A stretch of DNA of 64,000 nucleotides from Branchiostoma floridae (lineage: Eukaryota; Chordata; Leptocardii; Amphioxiformes; Branchiostomatidae), in the NCBI RefSeq assembly GCF_000003815.2, contig NW_023365789.1, forward strand, positions 121,819 through 185,818, read 5' to 3'. The notes beneath the pieces were generated by a model. The model was not told the DNA's origin and ran no database searches. It saw nothing but the letters and a program-made list of their open reading frames with translations. Made by a program: the position numbers and the translations under genes. Positions within the stretch are counted from its first letter, which is position 1, and each line of letters begins with the position of its first letter. Positions 1-13,200 of this stretch are shown piece after piece.

Positions 1-483
1 CCCGCAAACGCGCATAGCACGATATACAAGCACGAAAGAGGCACAAACACACACACACACACACACATCCACATAAACATAAACACATAAACACACATAT
101 ACACATGCACAAGCACACGCGCACACACAGACACACACAAACCTATGATGGTGATGAGATGCATCGTATTGGATATAAGTTACTGTAGAGTAGAAACCCT
201 CAATACTAGCCTCTGACCACAGTCACGATTGAAAAACTATAGGCATATACATGTAACTTGACTGCTTAGTTAAAATTGCTCTGTATGACAGCAAACGTGG
301 GACTGACTGGTTCATTTTTAGCTGTTATAAGTTTACAATCGTTCGTCCGCTTTGTCATATCGCAATCTTCACGTTATGACAACTCAATTGTGCTGTCACA
401 AAGATAACGCCGTTCTATCATTAAACGCCACTGGGAGGTGGACTCGGCCTCAGGCCAGCAGACATGCGCACTTACCAAACTTC

Positions 484-1400
484 ATTTACTGACAACACAA
501 TCATGTAGCCATAGAGAGAACGTTATTCCCCTACTTGACCTTTGAACTCCAGTGGGAGATGGCACCAGGTACAACGTACAAACATACATGTGCTGTGCAA
601 TACGTTTCAACCGATACAAGTTGGGGGTTTTGACTAGAAATGACATCTTCATTTACTGTAACCGTAGGAACGTGTGTGATCCTAACACGGATACAGTAGT
701 GACCCTGACACTAGACTCGAGATCCGCAGTCACGTTTTACTCACCGTTAGACTTTTTGTCAGACCATCAAACATGCTAAAGTACACCACAATCTTCTTTT
801 ACTGACTAAAAGTTATGTTATATACCAGCCGACATGCTCACTCCGCCATCTTTATTTACTGACGACACAATTATGTAGCCATAGAGAGAACGTTATTCCC
901 CTACTTGAACTTGGAACCCCAGTGGGAGGTGGCACCAGGTACAACATACCTGCGCTGCCAAGACATTTCAACCGATACAAGACTGGGAATTTCTGACTTT
1001 TTTTGCAAATTTCATAGATCAGTAATGACGATCTACCCTGCTGTTTTACTACCCAATGTGTGCTTGTCATCATCATTACACCGGAAGAGTCCTAACTTTG
1101 AACATCAGCTAAGCCTTTGGGTGATGTTTCGACATCTGTTTTATGCGATTTAAGAACATATTTACGTATGTTAGACTCTGTCGCAGGCTAACCGACATGC
1201 TCACTCCGCCATCTTTATTTACTGACAACACAATAATATAGCAATATGAACATTATTCCCCTACTTGACCTTTGAGCTCCCGTGGGAGGTGGCACCAGGT
1301 ACAATGTACAAACATACCTGCGCTGCCGAAAGATGTAAACATGTCCAACTTGGGGTTTTAGATTTGAATTTTCTCATTTCTCAAATCCACAACTTAGTAA
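484..1400. repeat. ~360-bp repeat, three tandem units (gene 0 flank)
   Basis: Units start near 484, 848 and 1208, each running from TTTATTTACTGACAACACAA through AGTGGGAGGTGGCACCAGGT. On the minus strand a strong donor-like GCGCAG/GTATGT is present in the second and third units. A shorter variant follows at 2370-2500. Confidence 0.75.
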
Positions 1401-2720
1401 TAAGAAGCTACGCAATTGATAAGAGCATAACGATATGAAGGCTCAAAATGATTAATCTATAGTTTGTAATCGATAATTAGTGATTAGAATAATGAGACGT
1501 GATCCTAACACTGATACAGTAGTAACCCCCACACTAGCCTCGAGATCCGCAGGCACGTTGCACACACCGTGACTATGGAGCAACCGCGTGACTTTGCTGT
1601 TGCTACTTGGCTGAGTAAAAATTTAATTAGTTCACTGCGTCATAACATCAAAGAAAGTCGAAAACGTTACACCATCATGATTTGATTCTTGTTTGATATG
1701 AAAAAATTTAAAGCATGAAAGAGCTTAGCTATTGTTGCTGAAGACTTTGCTTAAGTTCGTAAGAGAATTTTTATAAATAGGCAATGGAGAGGCAATCTAA
1801 CCTGTAGGCTTACTTAAATTTCTTCCCAAATGTTTAGGGATGATGTATTGGAGTAAGGTCCCTGGCTATGAGAGGGGGGGGGGGGGCTGCTCCAACCCGG
1901 TTTCAGATTCCCCAACTGCGGGCCGAGAGCGATACAACGTCAACATCCTTACAAGTCAAGTGCTGATCATTATCATTATCATTACAACATCCATCATGCA
2001 GATATACGGACGTATTTCATTATGAAAGTTATGTTCTTATAGTCTCTCCATGCTATAAGTAACTAAGTAAGAACTTTACTATCAAGCTCAAACCATACCA
2101 TTTGCTGGTTACAAAGATGGAGTTTCCTATGTTTGCATTGGATACAGAGACTCTTTAAACCGTCTAACACGGTGTCTAGTAAAAGATAAACAAATCAACA
2201 GCATAAGAAGTGCCCAATTACCTACAGTTTTCACTCCTTATGCATTATGTTGAGACGATGTGAGGCACAGTTAGTCTTAATCTGTATTGTAATCTGGATT
2301 TTTACCGGATCGCTCCCCTCAAAAATCCCAGCCACTACTACCTACGCGACCCAACGTCTGCTTGGAGAATACCGTATCCCCACTTGATCTTTAAACGCCA
2401 GTGGGAGGTGGCACCAGGTACAATGTACAAAGATAACGGTACCACCCTGCCACAATGGCAAACACGTCACACTAGGGGTTTTAGACGTGACTTGTTCAAC
2501 GTTGATGTAAGTTAGTAATGACGAGCTTTTTGATAATACGTTACATCAGGATTTGATGACTGAATGCGATAAAAGTTAATATAACTATAATAAGTATATA
2601 TATAAGTATAATAATTTGTATTCCCAATGACAAGTCGCATCTTACGGCATGTTCGTTACAAATACTGATACTTGAATTCCCCCAATACTAGCCTCCGGCC
2701 ACTCAGTCACGTTGCGTATA

Positions 2721-2743
2721 ACGTGACTATTGGATAGTCACGT
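2721..2743. repeat. Palindrome ACGTGACTAT-TGG-ATAGTCACGT (gene 0)
   Basis: Perfect 10-bp arms with a 3-bp spacer. The same element is found in the flank of every gene in the window whose flank is complete. Confidence 0.8.
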
Positions 2744-3112
2744 AACTTTTTTTCTTTGTTAATTCTAATCTGTTTCATTTGTCAGGACAGATTTAATGCA
2801 ATATAGACAATCTGCTTTTGGTTGTCATGAAATCAGTCAAAGGCAAGTTGGTTTCCATGGTACCCATTGGCAAAAACACAAAACATGCATGTAACATTAT
2901 GATTTAAAATAAATCAATGGATAGGCATGGGACCTTGATATCTAGCTATTCTGTGTTAAAATGAAGAGGTACCTTAATATCTAGCTATTTTGTGTTAAAG
3001 TGAAGAGTTTGCTATCGCACAGAAAACTTTCGTAGTTGTCAACGAGTCACGCCAGGTCTATTTGTAAGGTGAGTGACTCAAAGCTATAACATAACGAGGT
3101 AACAATTACTCA

Positions 3113-3265
3113 CGGCTTTAACACGGTGGTGCAAATTTAGGTGCAACCTTGTTCTTGGGTTGTTTGCTCCACTCAGTAACTTTACACACTGTTTGCTCCA
3201 CGTAGACGTGTTTGCCCAGCGCATGCGCCTTACCGTAAAAGTAGAATTTCCCCTCGACTCACGTG
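3113..3265 (-). promoter_or_regulatory. Gene 0 candidate promoter and 5'UTR exon
   Basis: GCGCATGCGC (3219-3228, NRF1-like palindrome) and CACGTG (3260-3265) lie upstream on the gene strand of AAAGCC/GTGAGT (donor 3113-3112). The same trio occurs before genes 1, 2 and 3. No TATA box is seen. The start site and use are inferred. Confidence 0.45.
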
Positions 3266-5577
3266 ATGTATTACATCATGGGCAGGCCTGTCTGCCTTTG
3301 GTAGATGTTTCAACTTAACTTTTTAACACCTGCCGGAGTGAAACATATGACCTTGTCTGACCACAAAATTAGAAATACAACCATTGTAGTGATGATTGAT
3401 GGATATTACTTCTCTGAACCGATCAAAAACAAACAAACAGATGGATATCAGCTCACCTGTTGTGCTTACGTGTCACTGCTGACCTCTGACCCCTAGGAGG
3501 GTGTTTACCACGTACGGTGTGGACTTAACGAACGTGTGAGGTGATAAGGTTAAGGTTGGGCCATTGTGCGTTTGATGGAGGGGGATTTGCAGTAATATTA
3601 GATAATTTTGCAGTGCAAGGGATGAAGTATCAACACCTGGCAGGAAAACTGTAGTAGTTACTTGACAATTTACTACTTAGCAAATAGAATTTTTAAGATT
3701 TTTGTTTTATTTCTGTTATGTAGGTTGTAGTTTACCTTAAGAAAGTCACTATTCTTATGAGTTATTAATTTTCTTTATTTATTACAACCCCAAATATGAC
3801 GATATGTTTAGAGGGACTATCTGTATAATTTGGCCCAAATGGTGCCTCGTGTTTTTACACTGAGACAATGTGAACCCCGGAGAGTGTGGACGTTACGAGC
3901 ATGTGATGTGATCATAACAACACTTCACGTTTGATGGGAGGGGATCTACATCTATTGATTCTTTAAACAGGAGAGATGAAGTATCTGTACCTGTCCAAAA
4001 CGTACGTGGCTATTTGGATAATGGTTTGTCGATATCTAACAGTTACTTGACAAAGAAGAACAGATGTAGTTTAGTAGGGGTAAGACATATACATTTGTAG
4101 TAAGACATATAAACAGAATTTTTCCTCCAACTTTTCTTCTCGTCAGCCTTTGTCAGCGGTTAATTAGGCAGCTTTGCGTCCTTTCCTACCGCAAAAATCA
4201 ATAAATTCCTAAAATAGAGTCACCCGTCGTGCCGCCGTGCCCATAGTGACCTTGTGACCTCTACAACGGTGTTTACCAGGTAAATATTGAGAAGACTTTA
4301 CGGCCGAACGTGAGGTTAACATCTTATACTTCTTAAAAAGAAGTAATTTCGCAACATTTTTTGCTACAAACAGAATGCTATTCAGTTCAAAGAAATGTTA
4401 ACTTTTTTTATTGCTTTTAATAAACGGCATTATGAACAAAAGTACCATATTGGTTAGTAAAGTAGTGTATTAGTTCACCCTTTGTGCTTCTTGTCAGCCA
4501 TTTCTCAACCGTTAGTTTGTCTGCCATACAGCTTTACGTCCTTTACAGCCAGAAAAATCAATAAATGCCTACTAAGTATAGTCACCATGTGCCCGTACTG
4601 CCTTAAAGTTTGTATTGACCTTGTGAACTCCACAATGGTGTTTACCAGGTTCGGTGTTGACTCAGGTAAATATTGTACGGTGTTGACTCAGGTAACTATT
4701 GAGGAGACCTTACGGCCATACGTGAGGTTAATATCTCAAACAGGCGGCACATTCCATGTCTCGGGGGTTGTAGCTATAGGGCTGCTTGTGTATTAGTGCC
4801 CTTAAGAGCTTCGTGTATCGGGCCAAGTTTATAACGTTGGAGAATCTTTGTAGAGAAATTAAAATTGTGAAGCAAATAATTGTAGATAGATACTTAGATA
4901 AGAGCTCTGTGTGTCGTGCAATATAATTTATATCGCAGAAGAAACTTCTATATTAATTGTTGTTATAACTATTTCCTGTTGTAATTTAAACGGCAGTACT
5001 AGAAGTCTCTCACCACCCCTGCAGTACCGACGCTGTTCGTTAGGGTGACGAATTGCCGAGCACACAGGTTGCGGGCAAAGGTCAACTCATTGTTGAGTTC
5101 TCCTTACTGACCCATGTACTTATTGACTCGCTGTTGTTGTTTGTTTGTTTATTTGTTTATTTCGATCTCCAAGTAGAGTTTACAATGTTGTTGTTCAGCC
5201 GTCGTCGTTGTATTCGACGATGACTGAAACATCCCGCCAGATGTCAACATGTCCAACGTGGGATTTTAGACTTGAATTTTCAAATTCTTAATTCCATAGC
5301 CAATTATTACAAACTGTGTAATTGATAATAATATGACCATATGAGGGTGCGATCAAGTTATACCTTGTAATCGTTCATTTATTCATTCATCATCAGTGAT
5401 TAGATAACTGAGATGTGATCGTAACACTGATACAGTAGTGACCCCGACACTATCCTCAACACTTTTTGCACACTTTGGCCCCAATATACAGTGCCTCATA
5501 TTATGTCACTTGTTGTTTAAAGAAAAATCACTAAGGCGCACACTCACATACATACTCACATACATACGCACACACAC

Positions 5578-5608
<31 letters not shown>

Positions 5609-5769
5609 TGCACACACATACACACATACATGCACACATATACACGGGTCTATTGATGAGGTAGATTGATATAAACTACAAAACAACAAGGTCCCGAATA
5701 CTTACAGTTTTCCCTATTCAGGCAGCAGGTTGTTACCAACAAGGTGTTGCAGTGTTACTCTTGGAGTGT

Positions 5770-5900
5770 TCGTGTAAAGTTTGAATGTACAGGCTGTTTG
5801 TCGTCTAACTTCTCTCTCAACCAACTGGGAAGTGTCCATGTAAAGTTTGAATGTACAGGCGGTTTGTCGTCTAACTTCTCTCTCAACCAACTGGGCGTAC
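5770..5900. repeat. 66-bp tandem duplication
   Basis: Two copies with a 66-bp period (TAAAGTTTGAATGTACAGGC at 5775 and 5841) differing at few bases. No coding meaning found. Confidence 0.8.
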
Positions 5901-5929
5901 TTTTCTGATCACGTAGATATCGTTGGACT

Positions 5930-5976
5930 GCGCATGCGCCTCGATAAAAAGTTAACCTTCTCTCATATGTCACGTG
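5930..5976. promoter_or_regulatory. Additional GCGCATGCGC/CACGTG pair
   Basis: TGCGCATGCGCC at 5929-5940 and CACGTG at 5971-5976, spaced as in the gene promoters but without the GTGAGT donor nearby. Probably a duplicated promoter fragment. Confidence 0.35.
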
Positions 5977-8237
5977 AGGTACGGAAGGCTGGCAAAGCGC
6001 CTTTCATTATTTTGCGTGATGATTTCATAAATTCCGTGAAAATATCAAACCTCGACCAAAAAAGTTGACAGACAATTATTGCAGTGATCACTTGGTTTTT
6101 CTTGTGCTAACTGTTAAGGCAAACAAATCTATGGCGAGTAGAGATATCCTGAAGTTACACCTGTGTGCTTAGATGTTCCTGTGAACCCGGGAGAGTGTTT
6201 ACCAGGTACGGTGTCGACCTAACGAACGTGTGAGGTGATCAGGTGAAAGAAAGTTCATTTGATGATTTTGCGGGGGAGGGGGGCGGTAGCATTTATCAAT
6301 CTTTGCAAGAGGGGAGATATGATTCTGACACCTCACGGAGATATTTCTATTTACATGACAATACTAATCAAAAAGGGCCAAATATAAGGCGATGATACGC
6401 ATAGATGTGGTATCTGTATGGAGGTTCCAACAAATTCGGTGTTGACTTCAGAAACATGTGAGGTAATAGAAGTTAAAGGACGGGTCATTTATATTATTTT
6501 GATGGAGAATGCAGTTTTCAAGATTTTGGCGTACTTTTCAACAAGACAGATGCACCATGGATTCCTGTTGAAAATATTAATGGTTAATTAGTTAGTAGTA
6601 CATGTAGTTGCTATAAATGATGGTTGATACGTTTGTAGGAGAGTATCTCTATGGTTGTATCAACACGTTTGGTTCCAATCGTTAAAAAGCTGACATGCCT
6701 CTTGTTCAGAGAGACCCTGAGAGGGGCGGTACCCGGTACAGTGTGGACTTTACGATAAGGCGCAGAACAGTTTACAGCAGGGTGCTGTGACATTTATTGA
6801 TTTTTGTTTTATTAAGAGGCGCCTGCCTAAATTAATTTTACGTTGCTACTTGTGAGGATTTACAAATGACTGGTTTATTGACTATGTACTTACTTGGCAA
6901 AGTCAACAGTCACAAGTATGATGCATGTGTATGTAGGCTAGTTTTAGATGCTCATCCATGCATATTAGACAGTCTTAACGGTGAATTACGTATTGTACTG
7001 CCTCAGCGGTGTTTTGTGGCTATCCGCTAGTTAGCCAACGCCTTACACAGCCACACACAGTGTAATAATTGCCTTATGATTGGAGTTATCTTTCTTTCGT
7101 GCCTCCGTCTCCATATACTGACCTTGTGCACTCCGTAATGGTGTTTACCAAGCGCGGTGTTGATTCAGATATGTCTGAAGATGTAGGGACTTTGAAGGTG
7201 AAAGGTTAAAAATGGCTCACTTTAGTTTTGTGGGGAGGGGGTGATTAAGTAAAATTTCAAATTTTTGCTACAAGGAGAATACTTGTTAGTTATCACAAAT
7301 GACAACATTTGGGGTTATGATGGCTTTTTATGAATGACACTATGAACACATGTCATCCNNNNNNNNNNNNNNNNNNNNNNNNNNNNNNNNNNNNNNNNNN
7401 NNNNNNNNNNNNNNNNNNNNNNNNNNNNNNNNNNNNNNNNNNNNNNNNNNNNNNNNNNAGGTTCGATAATGACTCAGGTAAATATTGAGGTGACCGTACG
7501 GCCGTACGTGATGTTAGCAACTTATGCTTGTTGGATGCATGTAATTTCGCAACATTGCAACATTTTTGGCTACAAACGGAATACTATTTAGTTCTAAGAA
7601 ATGTTAACTTTTTTTAGTGCTTTTAATGAATGACACTATGAACAAAAATACCCTATTAGATAGTTAAGTAGTCGATTAGTTCACCCTTCGAGCCCATACA
7701 ATCTGCGCTTCTTATCAGCCATTTGTCAACGGTTTGTTTGTCATCCATATAGCTTTACGTCCTTTACAGCCGCAAAAAAATTAATAAATGCCTTTTAAGT
7801 GTAGTCACCATGTGTCCGTACCCACCTTGTGAACTCCACAATAATGTTTACCAGGTCCAGTGTTGACTCGGGTAAATATTGAGAATACCTTACGGCCGTA
7901 CGTGTGGTTAATGTCTTAAATAGGCGGCGCATTCCATGTCTCGGGGGAGGGGTGCTTGTGCCGAAAATAGCTTTGTGTATCGTGCGAAGTTTATAACGTA
8001 GGAGAATCTTTGATGAGAAATTAAGATAGGTCATGTGAAGCAAATAATTTTGCTTGTGCAGAGGTATAGATAAGAGCTCTGTGTGTCGTACAATGAGATA
8101 TAACAATCCTCATCTCGGAAGTAAATAGTTCCTGTTGTAATTTTGATGGCAGTTCTCGCTCACCAACCCTGCAGTACCGACGATTCCCGTTAGGGTGACG
8201 AACTGCCGAGCACACAACAGGTTGCGGGCAGAGGTCA

Positions 8238-8896
8238 ACTCACGGTTCAGTTCTCCTTACTGACCCATGTACTTATCAGCTCACTGTTGAGTACTCCTTA
8301 CTGACCCATGTACTTATCGGCTCACTGTTGAGTTCTCCTTACTGACCCATGTACATATCGGCTCACTGTTGAGTTCTCCTTACTGACCCATGTACTTATC
8401 GGCTCACTGTTGAGTTCTCCTTACTGACCCATGTACTTATCGGCTCACTGTTGAGTTCTCCTTACTGACCCATGTACTTATCGGCTCACTGTTGAGTTCT
8501 CCTTACTGACCCATGTACTTATCGGCTCACTGTTGAGTTCTCCTTACTGACCCATGTACTTATCGGCTCACTGTTGAGTTCTCCTTACTGACCCATGTAC
8601 TTATCGGCTCACTGTTGAGTTCTCCTTACTGACCCATGTACATATCGGCTCACTGTTGAGTTCTCCGAACTGACCCATGTACTTAACGGCTCACTGTTGA
8701 GTACTCCTTACTGACCCATGTACTTATCGGCTCACTGTTGAGTACTCCTTACTGACCCATGTACTTATCGGCTCACTGTTGAGTACTCCTTACTGACCCA
8801 TGTACTTATCGGCTCACTGTTGAGTACTCCTTACTGACCCATGTACTTATCGGCTCACTGTTGAGTTCTCCGAACTGACCCATGTATTTATCGGCT
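8238..8896. repeat. 41-bp minisatellite, about 16 copies
   Basis: The unit contains CTCACTGTTGAGTTCTCC and TTACTGACCCATGTACTTAT. Copies differ by 0-3 bases (GAGTTC/GAGTAC, TACTTAT/TACATAT). Single unexpanded copies of the unit sit at about 5088-5130 and 46650-46700 in paralogous flanks. Confidence 0.9.
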
Positions 8897-10200
8897 GTTG
8901 TTGTTGTTTTCGATGACTTTACGCCAGGTACGCTGTGTCCGACTGGAGTATTTCAGTCTTATGTGAACAGCTCTGAACATTAATTACAAGTAGCCTGACA
9001 TTACAGGTATTATTCCTCGGTCTATACAATGCCATGTAATGCATATGAACATCACTAAACGGAAAGGTCGACGTAACAGAAAAACCATCATAATAAGATA
9101 CGAAAGATACATAGATAACCTGAATACAAACACGATAGTTCATTCAATGGACACACGCTTTCTTGCAGCTTCTTTTTTGTTCACGAAAGACAGCACCTTG
9201 GCTATACCAGGAACATCATAATATAAAACTGAAAGACTGACAGCCTGATAAGAAGGCTGGTTTCTAACCTTCTCGTAAAGCAGTAGATGTAAGGGGGTGG
9301 GTAGAACAGACCTATCACTACCAGAGCTGGTCTCACAAATTGTGTAGAAAACTGCTGTGTCACGTCTTCAGGCGGTTTACTGGTTATAACATACCGGCAA
9401 AGTTCACCTGTTTCAGTTTTAGCATCGGGCCTCACAGTAAGGGGTTACATACTTGGTCATACATACCGTTTTTACCCAATTTTATTTCACTGCATCACAA
9501 GATTGAGAAGCAAGATATGTGTAGATATTTCTCAAAAGCACATTACTGTAAGCAATATTAGACGTGTATCAAGTAGCGAAGACTTAACATGTTACCTGTA
9601 CAAAAGTTAATAACTGTTACGATTTTATGTAGTCAAGGTGGCATATGATATAAGTGATCCCAATTTGTTTCTTAAAACGTTTCTTGTTAGTTGTGACTAG
9701 AAAATCACCTTAAGAGTTTGCACCAGTCTTGCCTTTTGTCTATCAGGAATCTAGCAGATAAAAGCACATTTACCATATACCATTATTGCGATCTAGTCTT
9801 ATTACTACACCAGCCCCATAAAAACAATGATTGTAAAAAAAAAGATGAAACCTCTGTTGCATTAACCATTTTTGCTTAGCAAAACTATTACATCTTCAAC
9901 CATTTAAGCATAATAATCAAATTTCATTTTATTACCTGATTGCAGAAATTTCAGACCCTGAACTGGTGCAGCAATGTTCATTTTGTTAAAGACTTTTAAA
10001 CTTTAAACCAGTGTTGCCTTTTGGCCTGTCCTGGATCTTGATGAATTAAAAAAAAAACTTCCTGTGTCCTTTGAACTACTCTGCGTGGCTGTATCAGCAT
10101 TGTTCTCTGTAGATTTCTCCTGCTTGTTCCTTAATCTACACGAAAACTTGACAAATCTGGTGCTGTTAACCGTCTCCAATCCATACGTCAAGGTTTTGAA
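8897..10200. other. 3' flank of gene 1, no gene seen
   Basis: Contains a block (about 9235-9520) also found downstream of gene 2 (26310-26650), gene 3 (38100-38440) and gene 4 (53280-54760, interrupted by a transposon), marked by GGCGGTTTACTGGTTATA-like and TTTTTACCCAATTTTATTT. It is probably a duplicated 3' flank. The rest shows nothing recognisable. Confidence 0.5.
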
Positions 10201-10215
10201 TCAGTTCTTGCGAGC
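10201..10215 (-). CDS. Gene 1 exon 11: last codons and stop
   Basis: A 15-nt terminal coding exon reads ARKN then TGA after the acceptor TTGTTCACAG. The call rests on phase 0 and on the matching tiny last exon of gene 4 (AAASKK then TAA). The intron before it is about 1 kb and no other in-phase acceptor with a similar tail was noticed. Confidence 0.55.
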   Translation of the reverse strand, partial: ARKN

Positions 10216-13200
10216 CTGTGAACAAGAGCAACAAACATGTCATCAGCACGATAGAATTCAACGTAACATTTCCATATAGAATGACATTGTGTGACAGAGT
10301 TACATGCAGTTTAAATGGACAGATTGTATATATTTAACCAATCGGGTGCCTGGTATCCAGCCTGTTCTAGCTTCAGTTCACTCTTCTGTTTGCTTCCCTT
10401 GTAGGATTAGATGAGGGCTGGGCAGACTAATGTTTTGTCGGCTTGGATCTGGCCATTGGCGACAGTCTGACATGTTCGTTAGGACACATAACAGCAAGTG
10501 AATCTTTATTAGCCCGGATACACACAACCGAGAATGGCCGTCCTACCGTCCCCCAACCATGGTGCGAGCGTTTCTGGTACTATGTAGGTCGGCTGGTGTT
10601 CGACGCGGGCGGCTGATATCAGTGTACTTCTCACTATGCTGATATGCGGATGCGCCAGCCGAATTTTGAAAAAAATTCGAAACACTCAGCTGTGAATCGG
10701 AGGTCTTGAACGGATTGGCTCCCATGGGTTGGGGGTAAGTCGCCAGTAATATGAAGTGTTTTGTCAAACTGCTCCTGACGTAAACGTACTACCAACCTTG
10801 GCTATATGTAACCTTGGCTATATGTAACTCTGTGGATGGTATGGTGGTTGATTCGTGTGTGTGAACACCGGGCCATAGAAATTGTTGAGATGAATTTTTT
10901 GGTAGAATTTCAAAATTGGGCTGGCATCCACCATTTTCGAAGCTTGGGTACCATCCGGGTAATAGTTCGCTCCTATATTCGCTTCTGCAGAGAAGCGACT
11001 GTATATAGTGCATAATAAATGTCCGAGCCAGAAGCGACTGTATATAGTGTGTAGGAAATGTCAGAGCTAGCTACTTTCCGGATGGTACCAAGGCTACCCT
11101 TTCCTAGCTTCGCATCGCTCCTGTGATTTCTTCCATAGCCAGATATTCAGCAGGCAAGTGATCGGTAGGAGCGAGCTGAAGATTAATTGAATATGGTGGA
11201 CGTCAAGAGGCTACTTATCTTTGCTGGATAACAGGGCGATCAGCAAATAAAAATGTTTTGTTGTTACCTTCATCACATCGATGATTGCCTGTAGAATGTC
11301 CTCTTTACTGGACCTGCTGGTCACGGTAATGAGATGGTCTGCACACTCTGGAGATCAAAGGCATGAAATATTTACACTGCAAAACGAAAAGCGGGATTTA
11401 CCACTAACAATAAATGCCAGGTAATGATTGCTTTTGTCATTTGATAATGATTGTTTCAACGATTATCAGACCTTTATGGGCAACCATTTCCAGACGTACA
11501 TATTTGACTTACCTTGGGACATAACCTCGTAATAGCTTAAATAACACTAGCGACAGATACATGCAGGGAATCTTTACCGGCGCTGTGTATCGCCCAATCA
11601 ACCATTCCCAGATTCACGCGGCATATATCATAGCTAGTGTGAGTGCAGAAGATTGCATGAAGTATGGATTACCCTGGAATGTGGGCCTGTCCTCCGGGGT
11701 CTGGCTCCAGCATGTCTGCATCAGCTGACTCACTGTGGCCACGTCAGGCAGGTCTGTAGGGACCAGGGTCATGTCAGGTCGCTGTCCTGACGTCACCGCA
11801 AGTCTGATGAGGGCAGAGTTCATAGCATCTGCAGATATGATGATAGAACAATTGGCAAATGCTTGGTAAGTTTTTCACTTGCGCAAATTTGAAATATTGC
11901 ATTTGAGAATCATAAACTTGAAGATATTCAAAGTCTATTTAGAATTTACTAGAAGATTGGAATGCCTTGACATAAATTTAGACCAAGCAAATATCAGACA
12001 AAATGGCATATCGTGAACTCACTTCCATATGGCTCTGCTCTCGTAATGATCTCCCAAAGCAGCACACCAAAACTGAAAAACAAAATACAGTACTTTAGGA
12101 ATGTCTAACGGGAAAAAATATTCATGTTTCATTTTGTTAATTAAGTGTATGATAAAGAATTTCCCTAGTACCTGTAGACATCGAACAGAGGTGTTGGGAC
12201 GAGGTTGATATCCAAGAAGTACTCCGGTGGCGCATGCGTGATTGTGCTTCCTTCCGGGCTGGTTTGGGTGACAACGCGAGATTTCAGCTTCCACTTCGAC
12301 AGCCCAAAGTCTGAAATCTGAAATGGAAAATTCACTTAAGTTTTCCATCATCTGTGCCTAAATGTAAAACCTTCAATTCGCTATTCAAGTGACCAGGTGG
12401 ACATTTGTCCCTTACAATTAAAATTGTTACCTTCACATGGAAGTCCCCATCCAGTAGCACGTTCTCTGCCTTCAGATCACAGTGGAGAATCTGTGGGTTC
12501 TGGCAGTGCAGGAAAGTCATTCCCAGGGAGATCTCGTGCGCCATTCTCCACCTCAGGGCCCAGGGCACGTCCACATCCCACAGCAGCCCGGCCAGAGAGC
12601 CGTTCTCCATGTAGGGCATTACGATGGCGAAGTTTGGGTCCAGACACACCCCCAGCAGACTGATGACGTGGTCTGATCGGCTTCCCAGGTTCAGTTTCCT
12701 CGCCTCGGAGTACAGCACGTCTTGCTCACTTGAGGTATAAAGAACATAACAGAAATATGTTTTGCATTTGTTCTTTAAGTGTAGGTCATTTATTTTGATA
12801 GCCACTAAACAATCATGTTTGCAGGTTGTATAGCGTTCGAGCTATCGTGATACTAGTAAGCGTAAATAAAAGACATCAGACCCTGACCTTCCTTCTATCT
12901 GACGCGTCAGCAGATACTTGACAGCCACGTCCTGCTTCCAGTCCAGATGTCGGGCTTTCATTACGTAAGCGAACCCCCCACGTCCGAGAATGGACTGTTC
13001 CTCCAGTCGTTCAAAAAGGATGATGGGAAACTTCTGGTCAACCGTCACGCTGGGGTATTTCCTCGCGCTGGAAAATATATCATCAAAAATGATCTAGATT
13101 TGCAGGAATATTCTACTTCACATTAGCTAGAAGGAGTGGCTTTTGTTGTCAAATTGTCCTTGACTTGCCTTATATATCAAACAGACTTTGAATATTCTCA

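Larger units (their letters stand above)
1..3112 (-). other. Probable first intron of gene 0 (gene body left of window)
   Basis: Bases 1-150 match the DNA just upstream of the gene 2 ATG (CCCGCAAACGCGCATAGCAC, then a CA microsatellite). By that alignment gene 0's LRR start codon lies about 46 bp left of base 1. The stretch to 3112 is repeat-rich (see the ~360-bp units and palindrome entries) and ends at a candidate 5'UTR donor. No coding exon is seen in it. Confidence 0.65.
3480..7930. repeat. Field of ~90-bp TGTTTAC/TGACTCA repeats (distal to gene 0)
   Basis: Repeated copies (about 3498, 4270, 4634, 6193, 7141, 7470, 7843) share GTGTTTACCAGGTACGGTG, then TGACTCAGGTAAATATTGAG and CCTTACGGCCGTACGTGAGG in various states. 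TGTTTAC and GTAAATA resemble FOX sites and TGACTCA an AP-1 site. No gene is recognised; short ORFs here are not conserved in frame. Also inside: a CA microsatellite (5560-5645) and the 7359-7458 gap. Confidence 0.6.

Noticed and set aside
3305-3496. ~60-aa ORF recurring at 24631 and 35823
   Set aside because: About 48 residues are alike, but the frame shifts at the C-terminal end between copies and it lies in repeated flank DNA. More likely non-coding repeat, though a short upstream ORF is not excluded.
8238-8896. CRISPR-like array
   Set aside because: Units are contiguous 41-bp repeats without unique spacers, in animal DNA.
12397-12663. Plus-strand ORFs opposite the kinase exon (also 58901-59158)
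   Set aside because: Shadows of a GC-rich coding exon whose minus-strand product is a clear kinase.
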